Assembly: GCF_025766255.1 (NCBI RefSeq)
Contig: NW_026516710.1
Coordinates: 248,001 to 312,000 of the forward strand
Reading direction: 5' to 3'
Length of the DNA stretch: 64,000 bases
Source of the DNA: Zychaea mexicana
Lineage: Eukaryota; Mucoromycota; Mucoromycetes; Mucorales; Lichtheimiaceae
In this document: positions 49,869 to 61,847 of the stretch, in pieces
Numbering within the stretch: position 1 is the stretch's first letter
Layout of the letters: each line of letters opens with the position of its first letter
Position numbers and translations under genes: made by a program
Notes under the pieces: generated by a model
Database searches by the model: none
The model's input: only the letters and a program-made list of their open reading frames with translations
Told to the model about the DNA's origin: nothing

Positions 49869-51645
49869 ATGGGGACTGCAGCTTCAATACGGACGGTTAC
49901 ATCAAATGCCTCGAGCATAAAAGAAGAGTACAAAGCGAACGACGCTGATTTAGAGCAACAAGATCAACAACATAATAACGAACAGCTAGCATCAACAAAC
50001 TATCCACACCTGTTGGAATCAGCCCCCTTTCCATCATTGGCTTCAGTAAACGAGATCACACGTGTTTTTTCAAAGCGTACGGAAAATAGCGATAATAGAG
50101 ACGACGATAACGACCATGGTGAAAAAACGATTACACCGTCACCTGTAGATGATAAAAAGCCTTGGGAACAACCATTAGAAACCGAAGGCTGGCGTAATCC
50201 TGGCTGGTGTGCAGTCGCCGCTGCCTTTTTAGTCAACTTTGCAGTTTTTGGCAACACATTTTCATGGGGAAATTTTCAGAAATTGTACGATTCAGAGAAT
50301 CTCTCTTTCTTCTTGTGGATTTACATCCTGCTAATAATAGCATTTTACATTAGGTATCTTCAAGAAGTGTTCAAGGATGAAACGGACCAACTCCAGATCT
50401 CTTTTATCGGCACACTCAGCAACTCGGTGTTGGTTTCGTTCGGGGTCTTTTTAACACCATTGATACAAAAAATCGGATTTCGCGGCACCATGTTGATCGG
50501 CGCATTTATATCTCCCCTGGGCTTGATTTTGGCCAGCTTCAATACTGCGCTGTGGCAGCTCTACCTCACCCAGGGTCTATTAGTCGGCATTGGTGGTGCC
50601 TTTGTATTCTCTCCCTCTCTCACACTTCCACCTCAGTGGTTCACCAAAAACCGTGCCCTAGCATGCGGTATCGCCGTATCCGGATCAGGTATTGGCGGCG
50701 TCGCTATATCGCCAATGACCCAGTCTCTTATTGATTCGATGGGATATCGCATGGCACTGCGGATCTTGGGAGCAATGAATTTTGGCATTTTATTGATTGC
50801 GACCGCGCTGGCGCGTTCGCGATATCGTCCACCACCATCCAGCAACGGAAATGGTTTCGGTGCCTTCTTTGACAAGTCAATGATGACGATTCCGTTCTTG
50901 CTCTTGGTGATTTTTGCGTTCCTGGTGCCTTTTGGTTACGTTGCCCCCTTTTTTCTTGCACCGACGTACGCGTCTTACATTGGCGTTGACGCTGCGCGCG
51001 GATCAACACTTATTTCCATATTGTCGGGAATGAATGCCGTATGTCGCATTTGCCTCGGGTTCTTTGCTGACAGGCTTGGGAATATGAACGTCATGTTTGC
51101 GTGTACTTTCATGTCAGGGGTAAGGATGGGCTCTTTTATACAGCTACTATAGCGCACTCTTCAAATGGAGCTTCTATATGATGATGGGCTAAAAAATATG
51201 TATCATAGGTATTTACGATGGTCATCTGGCAATTCGCCAATACATACGGTGCTTTCGTGGCTTATTGTGTTCTGTAAGTCTTTCACTCTAACTTCTTTTT
51301 GTGATATGTACTTTGATGTTGGAAGGAAATCCTGCTGAAACTAACGTTATATTCTTTCATGGCATGATGTGCAGTTACGGTCTCACTGGTGGTGGATTTG
51401 TGTCGCTTTTCCCTGTCGTTGCAGCCGAAGTTGCTGGTGTAGAACAAATCCAGCGAGCTGTTGGACTAACCTATGGCTTCAGTTTCTTCGGAAATTTGGT
51501 TGGTACACCCATTATCGGTCTCATCCAGACAGACTACGGCTGGACATCTGCTATTCAATTTGGCGGTGCCATGACCGTGGGAGCATCTCTTTTTATGCTT
51601 GCATTACGATTTACGATTTTACCCAAACTGTTTGCTAAGAAATAG
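49869..51645 (+). CDS. MFS transporter, monocarboxylate (MCH/MCT)-like
   Basis: Twelve-span major facilitator. A long hydrophilic, acidic N-terminus (about 110 residues) precedes WCAVAAAFLVNFAVFGNTFSWG, the first helix of the MCT-like group. An in-phase 69-base intron without stops (50285-50353) probably splits the NFQKL/YLQEVF junction; splicing gives the expected loop. Then follow QISFIGTLSNSVLVSFGVFL, LIQKIGFRGTMLIGAFISPL, GLLVGIGGAFVFSPSL, WFTKNRALACGIAVSGSGIGG (signature loop) and SMGYRMALRILG. The central loop leads to FGYVAPFFLAPTYASYIGVD, CLGFFADRLGNMNV (conserved D-R of the MFS loop), then via two introns (about 51121-51208 and 51274-51374) YGLTGGGFVSLFPVVAAEV and the last helices. 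The substrate could be a monocarboxylate, riboflavin or a related compound; sequence alone does not decide. Confidence 0.9.
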
Positions 51646-54055
51646 TCAGAAGCAATGACAACCGTAGAAATAAGCTTCCTCTAACAGCATCCGGCTAGCA
51701 TATAATTATTTTTATATAGCTTACATATAAAATGTACGTGTATACCCCTCCTTCTTCCATAAAATAAAGGAAAAACAATCACTTCAGTTCGGTCAATGAC
51801 TTTATTTTTGGCACACATTGTCGTTCTTTACCATTACACAATATACAAAAAATTGGTGACCATTGTACCATACAATCAAACTTTAAACGATACCCCCAAG
51901 GTATAATTTTTGATATGTGTAACAAATGCAAATGGGTGTGAGAGGAAGAGCTTTAGCTAGTTAGGTAAAATGAGGTAGAGGATATCCGTGCAAGAGTGTT
52001 GTTGCTGTTATTGTGTATGGGTATATGGCAAGGGTGATGGTGATAACTACGCTACCATGTTTCCATGGCAAAAACAGAGAAGGATTTCTCCGTCCTCTGA
52101 TCTCGCCTGAAGACCGGTTGCGACCAACACCGTTGAACGCCAGACCACGGGAAAAAGGCTGAGACCAGGACCGACAGAGGCAAGACCAGGACCAAGGGAA
52201 GAGCCAGAGCGAGGGGAAGACCAGAACCAAGGGAAGAGCCAAGAGAAAGACCAGGAGGATCCAAGGGAGTGAAGGGAAAAGAAAAGTGAAGAGAGTGAAA
52301 GTAACAAAAGAAAGTGTGATCGTGTTGCTGTTGCTGCCTGTATTGTTAGCACGGGCCTGGACGTGATTTTTTAAAACCCAAAAAAAACATAAATACGCCA
52401 GCACTTTTTTTGTTACTTTCTGTGGTCGCGTAGTCGTGCTCGCGAAAATAATCGAAAAGAAAAAAAAAATGTTCTGAGGCTACCAAACCAAATATTGAAG
52501 CAGCCTGTATACAGGATGACGCGCATACTATGTTGAAAACAGCCATGCTCTTGACACTCTACTTTTAAGCTGGCCACCTCCATCATTGCGGGCTTGAGGG
52601 ATCGTGGGTATATACTTGATACTTGATTAAGAGTGCGTCTTTTGTTTGTTACACACACCACCACATCGCACCATGGTTGATCCAACAACGGCCGAGACTT
52701 TCTACAATGGCTCATTTATCCCATCAGGAAGCTGGATACGACCATTCAGCACATACTTACTCCAAACCAAAAATGATGTATATTTCGCCAACACCTTGCG
52801 CGAATATATCGTTATCATCCGAAGCTATTGTTCACCGGCCCAATATCGACGCGGTACAAATCCAAAAATAATCTCGTATTCAACATAAGCAACATTGACG
52901 GTAGACACTGTACCGAGACCCTTTGATCCCTGGCTTGAGCTTGGCGCTAACCAAAACTAGTACACGCCCAATCATTCTGATCATAAGTATTTTTTTTATG
53001 GTCTGGAGGCAAAACTTATTCCCTAACAGAGTGTCCAGAGGAGTGACGGACTATTGGGTGTGAATACATGTATGATAAAATGAGGAACAGAAAAGTGATT
53101 TGTGCGGTGATAGATGGCAGTGGCATGAGCAGCTACTGCCTGCGGAATGAAAGGGTGGCCTTCGAATATGAAAAACCAATGTGCTGACCAGATCGCTTGA
53201 ACGATGGCGATGCATAGAAGAGTGGTTTTGGGTTGGGAGCAAAAGCGACGTGCGAAGACAGCAGTCTTCATCGCATGTGCGATAGCCGGCAGGCGTGGAT
53301 CGGCACAGTGAAACGGTGCCCAAATCAGCTGATGATAAGTATTGATTAGCTTGCATAACACTATCCGCTATCATCGCCCATCCGCTCGTTTCCACCTGCC
53401 ACTGCCAGGTGCTTTTTTTTTTTTGTGACAAGACATCCATTTTAAGTGCATCATCAGCAGACCTTCTTTTTCTAAATTATCGTAAAGAATATCAAGAGGC
53501 CACTAACGACATACGCCTATGCATCATATTGCGTCAGTCCATACAGTATCGGCTTATAGCCGCCCCTCGTTGTACAGGTGTAAGATCTTCCACATTCATG
53601 ATGTAATGGCAATCGTACTGCTACTGCTTAGAAAAGCTGGATAATCCGAGTATAGTGTTTCCGTGCTTTACAAATTCGGATGGATTGTGTCTATGCTACA
53701 ATGCTTAGCTGGTTGCCGTGGTAGTTGTCTGTGTATACTTTTGATGTTAACCAAATATCTTATCTGATGATGTCTTTGAACAGTGTAATAATGTGTTTGC
53801 GCTCTGTATTCTCTTTTGAAAAACTAGCAACGAAGGTATTCTAGCGAAATGCATGCACACCATAGCTAGTGCTTATACAGTATGTAGTTAATAGGACTTT
53901 ATGTATACGTATTGTAACGGTGCATATTTTATTCGGTTTGAGAGTAAGTGATATGCGTGCGTGAGAGCGGGTTGGTGAACTGCGTGGATGTGTGTGAAGA
54001 AGAATGATAAAAATGATGAATTAATACTGTACTATTACTATTATTAATTAAAATG
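51646..54055. other. Gene-poor region with a purine-rich repeat and one inverted-repeat arm
   Basis: 3' flank of the MFS gene; a degenerate tandem stretch of AGGACCAAGGGAAGAGCC-like units at about 52160-52270; the left arm of a long inverted repeat (52497-52604); and AT-rich DNA. Open frames at 52646-52888 (+) and 53440-53051 (-) have no recognisable features. Confidence 0.55.
52497..52604 (-). repeat. Inverted-repeat arm (left)
   Basis: The reverse complement matches 56748-56884 with a few substitutions and two insertions in the right copy. Shared stretches include CAAGCCCGCAATGATGGA and CATGGCTGTTTTCA, then TATGCGCGTCATCCT and ACAGGCTGCTTC. Confidence 0.85.
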
Positions 54056-56199
54056 TTATAAGTGTAATTGTGTGCGTTGTCGTTTGGGCCTCAGGCGTAA
54101 CTCGATCTTTCGCTGTTCGGTCTTTGCTGCTCTGTGTAAGAGCTCGCATTTGATTTTGTGGTCGATTTTGTGGTCGTTGCTGTCAAGCCGCATCAAGAAC
54201 GCAGATAGCTTTGAGAAATCCCAGTTTTCGCATAAAGACCTTAAAAATGATGCCTTGATATGATCTGGTTCGTCACGAAACGCCATCACATCAGCTACCA
54301 ACGCGGTAACAAATTCAATTTGTTCCCATCCCTCTGTAACTTCTCGAAGCATTCGCGCCACGTTCAAATGGCCTATTCAGAGATATCAAGAAGCAAAACG
54401 GCACACGGATAGAGGAGTAAAATTTACATGTAAACATATCCGGGGTTAGCTGTATGTCTCTTTTCTTTTTCGTTAGATCGCAATCAATGATGCATGGAAT
54501 ACTTGCCGTTATCAGAATCCCAGTCGCTAATCACATGTTTGATCAATGTGGCAATGTTCTGTAAGCGCCAATCGGTAATTATCCACTTGATAGCATGTAT
54601 GAGTCGGTCGAGCGAGTATTCATAGGCGAGACGTTTCAAATGTGTTGCTGTTGTCAATGCATTTTCTTCAGCTTGGACCCACGCCGAAAATGTGGTGTTG
54701 TACATGTCGTCCATCCGCTCCAGATTCTTTTGAGTGTTTTTCCATTTCATTTCGTGGGTGCTGCCTTTCTTTTGTGGGCATGCATCTTGTATATGGTGGT
54801 TGATTGTTCGGTTCTCCTCTGGATAATCGTCGTGGCCATCAAGATAATCTGAAACTATTGTTGTAGAATATATGTAAGGAGCATATTAGTTAATGAAATT
54901 TTCCGCCATTCGCATGTGCGTTTTCTAGGGAGTGATCAGAGCGGAAGAGAGGAGAAGATGGGGGAGAAAGAGAGGGGACGACAACATACATGAGCGTTTT
55001 AAACCTGCGTAACATTTTTTGGTCGTTCTTAATCCAGCCCATTCAGCAACGCTTTGGCCAGCCAAACGAGCGTCGCGTGCTGGAAGTCGAAGTACGAAGG
55101 GCTCGTCTTCAGATGCTGTCGAAATATTTGCCGTAGGGAAGTAGGTTGCATCAGTAATAAAGCTTTCGAACTGGGGCGTCACTGCAATGGTCGTGGCCCT
55201 TTGTGAACGATAAGAGTACTCTGATGCCTCAGAATAACTCTCTTGTTGCACTTGTTGCTCCTGGTGCTGCGGTGCAACGCCGTCTACAGTCTGTTGTTCT
55301 TGTCGTTCACGCAATTGTTGTTGTTGTTGTGATGGTGGTGGTATTTGAGATTGTTGTTGTTGTCGGTTTAATTCAGCATTGGCTGCTTGTAATGCACGCT
55401 GCGCATTCTGCTCTTCTTCTTCAGCCAACAACATTAGATTGTCACGGGGACCAGAACGTTCCAGACGATCGCCGCGAACAAAACGACGATTCGTCAACCA
55501 ATTAGCGTCCGTGAGCTGTTGACCTTGTTGTTGTCGGTTTCGTTCAGTAGTGGCTGCTTGTAATGCCCGCTGCGCATTCTGCTCTTCTTCTTCAGCCAAC
55601 AACATTAGATTGTCACGGGGACCAGAACGTTCCAGACGATCGCCGCGAACAAAACGACGATTCGTCAACCAATTGGCGTCCGTGAGCTGTTGTCCTTGTT
55701 GTTGTCGGTTTCGTTCAGTAGTGGCTGCTTGTAATGCACGCTGCGCATTCTGCTCTTCTTCTTCAGCCAACAACATTAGATTGTCACGGGGACCAGAACG
55801 TTCCAGACGATCGCCGCGAACAAAACGACGATTCGTCAACCAATTGGCGTCCGTGAGCACCGTTGGATCACTGTTGTCTCGTGATGGAGTATGGCGTGGT
55901 CGTGCTTCTGATATTTCAAAATGCCGTCGAAAGGCAGGGGTGCTGGGCGTAGATGTAGTTGTTAGCAGTAAACGGCGTCGAGTGTTACGGATGGGTTCAG
56001 CAGGATTGGAAGGACGGTAGGATGCAGTTGACTGTGCTGATGTGGATGAAAATGAGGAAGAATTTGTCAATGCGTAACTGTCAATTTGTGAAGCAGCAAA
56101 CGGAGAAGCGTAGGTCCATGCGTAATTGTCAGATTGTAAAGCAGCAAACGGAGAAGCGTTGTAGACAGTAGCGAGGAATGCTACAATAGAACGGAACAT
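54056..56199 (-). CDS. Probable secreted repeat protein with a C-terminal helical domain
   Basis: I do not recognise this protein. Three exons close in phase: 56199-55005, 54854-54507 and 54372-54056, giving 619 residues. The start at 56199 (MFRSIVAFLATVYNASPFAA) gives a signal-peptide-like N-terminus; an earlier in-frame ATG at 56226 would spoil it. After a Ser/Thr-rich region come three nearly identical 57-residue repeats, each with LTDANWLTNRRFVRGDRLER, then RDNLMLLAEEEEQNAQRAL and a Gln-rich end. A Gln-rich linker follows. The last 200 residues form a helical domain with repeated pieces ending in Asp/Glu-X0-1-Trp (IKWIITDW, IKHVISDW, REVTEGW, LCENW). The second intron uses GC-AG borders. 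The gene sits inside a large inverted repeat. Confidence 0.7.
55360..55860 (-). repeat. Three tandem 171-bp coding repeats
   Basis: Period 171 bp, seen from TTGTCGGTTT at 55360, 55531 and 55702. The units are almost identical at the DNA level, including third positions, so they arose recently or are kept uniform by conversion. They encode the 57-residue repeats. Confidence 0.95.
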
Positions 56200-56747
56200 T
56201 TTGGGATTTATGAGGGTTTTGGGCACGCTTGCTGTTTGTGGGCACGGCTATGGTGACTGTAGTATAGAAGTTAAGGGCGTTAGTTTTAAAAAAGAACGTA
56301 TTTATATCTTTTGGTATCATCAACCCCTACAATCCATGGAAAGCAGTGCGCAGCGCACACACGCCCACATGATTATGATAGACTGGCAACTTGCGGTCCA
56401 GGCTGTTCAAGGACTCCCTAATACCATTTCCTTAACTTGCTGTTTCATGCTGCTGCTAGCCTTGTCGCGTAAACGGGTCTCGCGTTCAGCGTGGCGTGCA
56501 TTATAATATATCAGAAATGCCATTTTTTGAAAGAGGTGTGTTTCAAAATATTGTAACGACTTGACGTTTGGATGATATCAACACACCCTCTCCTTTTCTT
56601 CAACGATGCTGATGCTCGGCAGAAAAGAAAAGGGGATGTTTTGCTCGCACAAGGCACCATAAGGTCCAGCCTACGATTTTCACATGAGAGACTCCCAGCA
56701 CTCCGTCTCCCAAGTAGACATCGATTCTCACGCAATTATCGGTTGCC

Positions 56748-56884
56748 GATCCTCCAAGCCCGCAATGATGGATGTGGACAGCTTAAACTAAACTGTCAAG
56801 GGCAGACTATAGAGCAGCATGGCTGTTTTCAGCATAGTATGCGCGTCATCCTAGAACTACTATTATCGATACAGGCTGCTTCTT
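56748..56884 (+). repeat. Inverted-repeat arm (right)
   Basis: Partner of 52497-52604. The outer ends of the two arms are GAAGCAGCCTGTAT (left) and ATACAGGCTGCTTC-like (right). The arms enclose about 4.1 kb, including the repeat-protein gene. Confidence 0.85.
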
Positions 56885-59800
56885 CAGGTTGATAGTGCTG
56901 TTGGGTTTGCTCATTTTCTCATCCACCTCCCTTAGCAGTAGCGACACAAAGCCAATCAGATGTGGAGTTTACTTCCTCGGCGTGCGTACGGGTGATGAAT
57001 GATACATGTGAAAAAAATTCAAAAAACAGGTTTCGGCTGGTACCCTCCGAATGATTTTTTTCCTTTCAATTATTTTTGCGAACGAACTACGCGAAGATAG
57101 AAACAAAAAAAAATAGGTGAAAAACGCGTACCAAAGTGTGGTAAAGCGCGTTGTAATAGTGTTACATACTGTCGCTACGATACAGAAGATCTGTCATTGT
57201 TCCCCGCGTTGTTAGCACGGACCTGTGGATGGGAGTGGGGGGTATTTTTTTTTTTTCAAAAGAAGCGGGGTCTTGAACGTGTGCATGAAAAGGCACCCAT
57301 TTTCCGCAGCGTGTTGCTTCCTCGCTTTTTCTCTTCTCTTTTGGATCATGTGTGGTAAGTCCCTTCCTTTTTTTCAGTGTGTGTGTTGATGCTTGTTTTG
57401 TTGGCACGGGGCGACTTCTAAGGTAGGCACGTCGCGATTGGTGAGACCGGATTGGGCATTTCAAAACCAAACGGACCTTCCATGACCCACAAAGCGACCA
57501 AGACAAGCCCCTAGCTTTGTGGTAGAGGGTTACGGGAACAGATGTCGATGCACCTTCCCTTAGCCTAAGAACAGGGAAGCTAAGACATCGAATCTCTTGT
57601 TTTGGGACGAGCTTCTTGCCATTATTGGAAAATTTGACCAAATAAAATTAAAGACCTTGTTGCTGTTGTCCCCCGTCTATTAAACATGTGCTCTTTGTTA
57701 TTGTATTAGCAATACTTATCAAGTAAAAGGAAAAACACAAGGACGAAGCTGATCTTCAAAGCAAACTTCCTTGTAAACGGATTTTCTATACTGTCCCTCG
57801 TTTTTAAAAGTATCAATAACCGAAAACCAGCTAGCATTGACAATAAAAACCTTGGCTGGCATAGCAAGCATGAGTTTGAGGGATCGAATGACAGCCCAGC
57901 GAGTACTCGTACAACTAGAATCATAAGAACAAGGGAAGTTGTTAGCTGTGCAATGTCAATATAAGTTGTCGATGGAATTATTCATTAGCTTGATACTCCA
58001 CTCTAGCTTTTCCTAGCGATATTATCCAAAAACGAGCATGAAGATCGTGGTCAAATCCAAGCATAAGTACCGTGATTATTATCCTTGAGTGCATATAGCT
58101 GGCTTTGCCGGACCAACCGATGGCATAAAGCGTATGTATAGCTCAGGTGGTGCAGGTATCAGCAACATTACTACATCGTGGTATCCTAAATTTACAACAC
58201 TAACAGAAAACTCCTTCACGCAAAGCGAGCTTGACGAGTGACCGTCTAAACCAACTCTACCTAACGCACGCGTGTAATATAATAGTCTCTCTTCTATATC
58301 TCCTATAAACTACAAAGGTATTGTTCCCGCAAACGGATAGTACCTCTAACTCAACGTCATTCACGAATCGGATATGCCATAAGGAGAAGAAATCATCAAG
58401 ATTTCTATCGGAATGATCTATGTGATACATGAATATACTACTACTGCCTGTCATTAGTATAACACGCCGGCCGGGAATGATGCCAGTTGTAAAATATCGC
58501 AAATTAACTGACAGAAATCAGTCGCGATTCACGCGAGATAAAAAGTTCATTCGTTGCCACAGAAACCAAATCTCCACTGCAGCCAGCACCACTGCCAAAA
58601 TCACTGGTGCCAAGTCAAAGAGACAACAAGACCGCTGTTATTTGTATCGTTAGGATATGCCAGAGTATTATCGAAAATGTCCGTCTCCACGATATGTCAG
58701 GTACTACCTATTTTCTGCAGAAATCATCTTCTTCTGCCTGTTTCTGTCTCTCTTCACATGCCACATTTTCTATCATTATGCGATCAATGACGAATTCGCA
58801 ACCTTTTACCCACAAAGTCCGACTTGCCAAAAAGAAAGCAGCCGGTAGCAAAACAGAGATACAGCAGAATCATGTAGAACGAGAAAGAAGAGAAGAAACG
58901 GTAACTTCCTTTTGTGGTAGTGCCCTTGATCACCATTGTCGTCATGAGCTGGGCTGAAATATGTGTGTGCCCTGTGCCCCAAATGGGTAGGACAGAAAAC
59001 CCTGCTGTGTTGCTCGTGTGTGTGTGTGTGTGTGTGTGTGTAGCAATCCACAATATGATATGCGTACTATTAGCAGAGAAGATTATAGTTTGTAAAAAGC
59101 TGTCTAATCTTAAAATGCAGGAATCATAGGAGACGCTTAGACTTCTGTCGGTAAAACATGTATCCGAGCGAAAAAAAAAACATGATATTTTACTTAGATT
59201 TCGAAAAACAGCAATAGAGAGGTATAATGTCAGTCATTTATAAGTAAGAGATGTATAGAATACATGATGAGAAGCATTCTATTGCTAAATATCAATCTAC
59301 ATGTGATAAAATGGGATCCTAGTCTATAATACATTGCTCGGGGAGTTTGAATGCTTATTATTGCTCTTTTTTTTTTATGGAGGAGGTTCCCAAGGGAGAG
59401 TTTATTTTCTCTGCAGTCACGCGTGCCGCAATTTGGACAGAGGCGTGCTGCGTGCGAAACTGGTCGCAGTTAAGGGCGTTAGTCTATTGGTCGCACACAA
59501 TATTTGTACGTTCCGACGAGCACAATGCATAACCTTCTTCACTCCGTCTTCGGGCTTACAGGCCCACGCCATTTGTCAACATGGCCCTACTTCGCTACTT
59601 GTAATTATCGAATCAATCAGAAGTAACAGTATGGCGTTAGCTTCTTTACATCCTCATCTTCCATTTCTCCTTACGCATCCGCCTTACGCCCGCCACGCTC
59701 ACACTATCAATGATACAGCCACATTTCCAACAAACAGCATATTGAATAATGAGCGACTTTAATGTTGCTTCACAGCAACATAGTTTATTAAAGCAGCAGT

Positions 59801-60259
59801 ATTGTTTGACAAAAGAAAGAGAGAAGAATAGAGTGAGATATGTCTGCAAGGACATGAGCTTCCATATACTGATACGATGTTGCCACGGATTGTTAACCCA
59901 AGGCTGTTTATTTAAGCCGAGCCGTCCCAAGGATATGTACTCCAACAAGTTACCTCAAGCGCACTGATCTCAGCGTTGACGCGTTGTGAGCATTTTCATG
60001 CATAGGCATAGCAATATTGTATAGCTTGATGGACACAGCAGATGCGATAAGAGCCACATGCGTCTCCATCAATGTTAGGTGTTAATTTCCAGTCGTCGAT
60101 ACGGCTATTTTGTATTAACTGTAAATTAGTGTTTTGCCATAGATCGATGCCTTAAGCAAACAATTTTCTCGCACATGTGGCAAGAAGCTGCAATCTTATC
60201 TTTTCTTTTTATTAACAGCGATTACAGGCACATATATAATCGAAATGATTTACACTCGT
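56885..60259. other. Gene-poor region
   Basis: Contains a (GT)n tract (59016-59041), a - strand frame of 159 codons at 57641-57162 with basic composition but no recognisable domain, a - strand frame at 58502-58257, and a + frame at 59334-59762. None has splice or motif support. Motifs like TGTTAGCACGG(G/A)CCTG occur at about 57209 and 52347, possibly from a dispersed repeat. Confidence 0.5.
59016..59041 (+). repeat. (GT)n microsatellite
   Basis: About 13 GT units in the gene-poor block. Confidence 0.95.
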
Positions 60260-61847
60260 CTATAACAATAAAATTGGTAACGCCCAGCCGTTACAATGAA
60301 TGAGGAATGTAATTAATCGAGTACGCTGGAGGTGAGGCATGTACACGGATAAAATAGAAGAGTCTCGTTGATGAAGTGGGGAGCTAAAATAAGAAAGAGA
60401 CAATGGACCCGCTTTATAGAAGTAGCGGCTGTTGCAGGAGAAAAAGATTGGGATGACATCGACAACAAAGAAAAGTGCATCATTTTGTCTGATTTCATAA
60501 GAAAAGGAGGAAGAAAGGTGCAACAAATAGCTTTCGACTTTTTCCGTATACTCTGCAGAAATCCAAGCAACAAAATACAATTCATGCGTTTTCTATATAC
60601 CTCCACTACCTTATGTTAACTTGCTCTGAGAAGCGCAGTTACTGTGTTGCTGACCTTTGAAAATCAGCATGGTCCGGTCCAGACGACCAAGGTGTTGCTG
60701 ATTGGTAAACACTGTAGATCTGGCCGACTGGAACCGGTTGAGTTACTTTGATTTCTCGTTATTTATGTGTTGCTGCTTTAACAGTAAGGGCATCACCGTC
60801 ATCCACAAAGAATACTTTACGTTCGTAGTTCCCAGCCGTTATTTTAAGCGCATATAAACATACCGACCCACCACAGGCTGCATCATGTTCGAATCAACGA
60901 TTTCATAGCTACTGCCGTCTATGTCAAGAGGGAATCGTATTGATTCTACCTTAGCACTTCGCATAGTACGGAAGGTATGTATATAGTTATATACCGTCGT
61001 GTTATCTTTGCATGTATACTGTGTTTAATTTTTGCTGATTCGTTGCCATGGCAACAAATGAATAGCCATTAGCTTAATGACATATCTTTTATCTTGTACT
61101 TATGGGTTACGTATCATTGGTTTCTTAATCATTCAGCATAGCGAATAGTGAGCTAACATATCTGGGTTGTATCAGTATAAGTGCGTGATAGTACTTGATG
61201 TAAAGGTAACAACACTTCTTGACTCGCTCTTTTGTTCTTACATTATATGTGTTAACTTGGTGATTTAGTTGTTCGAAGTTGTTCAAGTAACCATAACAGT
61301 GTCTCCTTTTAAACGAGAATACAAGGAATGAGATTTATATGGGCTCATTATTACAGCGAACCATAGTATGGCTATGCATTTCTTACACCTACATCCTTAA
61401 CATAAAGTGACGATATATGCTACAGTCGCTATCCAACAACTACAACTAATCCAGTTCCAAGTTTTTGCAGCGTCTGTTACAGCAATGAATATCATGATGG
61501 TTTTCAGCTTTTCGATGCAGGAACAGGCGTAGTGCACATCTGCTTGCTCTGGCAAATATGATGAGAAACAAGCCCCGTCGCTTTTATGCAAAGATGATTA
61601 TCAGGAGCAGCTTGCTTTTGCGTTCATCGGTTCTCATTATTGTCCCGCACTTTGTTCTTGTACTATGACTGGGGGTCTTTTATTCATCAAAGAAAAATTA
61701 GAAATAAGAAGCGGAGAATAAATGCAACAGAAAGAAGGAAAGAAGTGCATTGAAGAGTATGCACAGCTGTTACAAAAGTAAAGAAACGAGTGTGGAATAA
61801 GATACTTACCTCCCCCCAATTTGTATCTCGTTGGAGTGGCCCTCCAC
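60260..61847. other. Gene-poor region 3' of the Fanzor gene
   Basis: An 83-codon + frame at 60368-60619 looks protein-like (acidic/basic helices), but the opposite strand is open as well. GTGTTGCTG occurs three times between 60640 and 60775. A perfect palindrome lies at 61042-61055. The last 250 bases (61600-61847) form the 3' flank of the Fanzor gene, where a guide RNA would be expected. Confidence 0.5.
61042..61055. promoter_or_regulatory. X-box-like palindrome GTTGCCATGGCAAC
   Basis: This perfect 14-bp palindrome equals the consensus bound by RFX-family factors (yeast Crt1/Rfx1 X-boxes at ribonucleotide-reductase genes). No start codon is nearby, so it may be an orphan site or chance. Confidence 0.4.

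Noticed and set aside
53051..53440. 129-codon - strand ORF as a gene
   Set aside because: Overlaps another open - strand frame, Ser/His/Cys-rich composition, no motif or splice support.
55360..55860. 171-bp repeats as satellite or centromeric DNA
   Set aside because: They lie in frame inside a spliced reading frame and number only three.
55550..56020. 156-codon + strand ORF
   Set aside because: It is the antisense of the repeat-protein gene; the repeat keeps both strands open.
57162..57641. 159-codon - strand ORF as a gene
   Set aside because: Basic low-information composition, no recognisable domain or neighbouring exons; could be repeat-derived, so left as non-coding.
60368..60619. 83-codon + ORF as a small gene
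   Set aside because: The opposite strand is open in two frames over the same stretch and nothing is recognisable; reported only within the intergenic entry.
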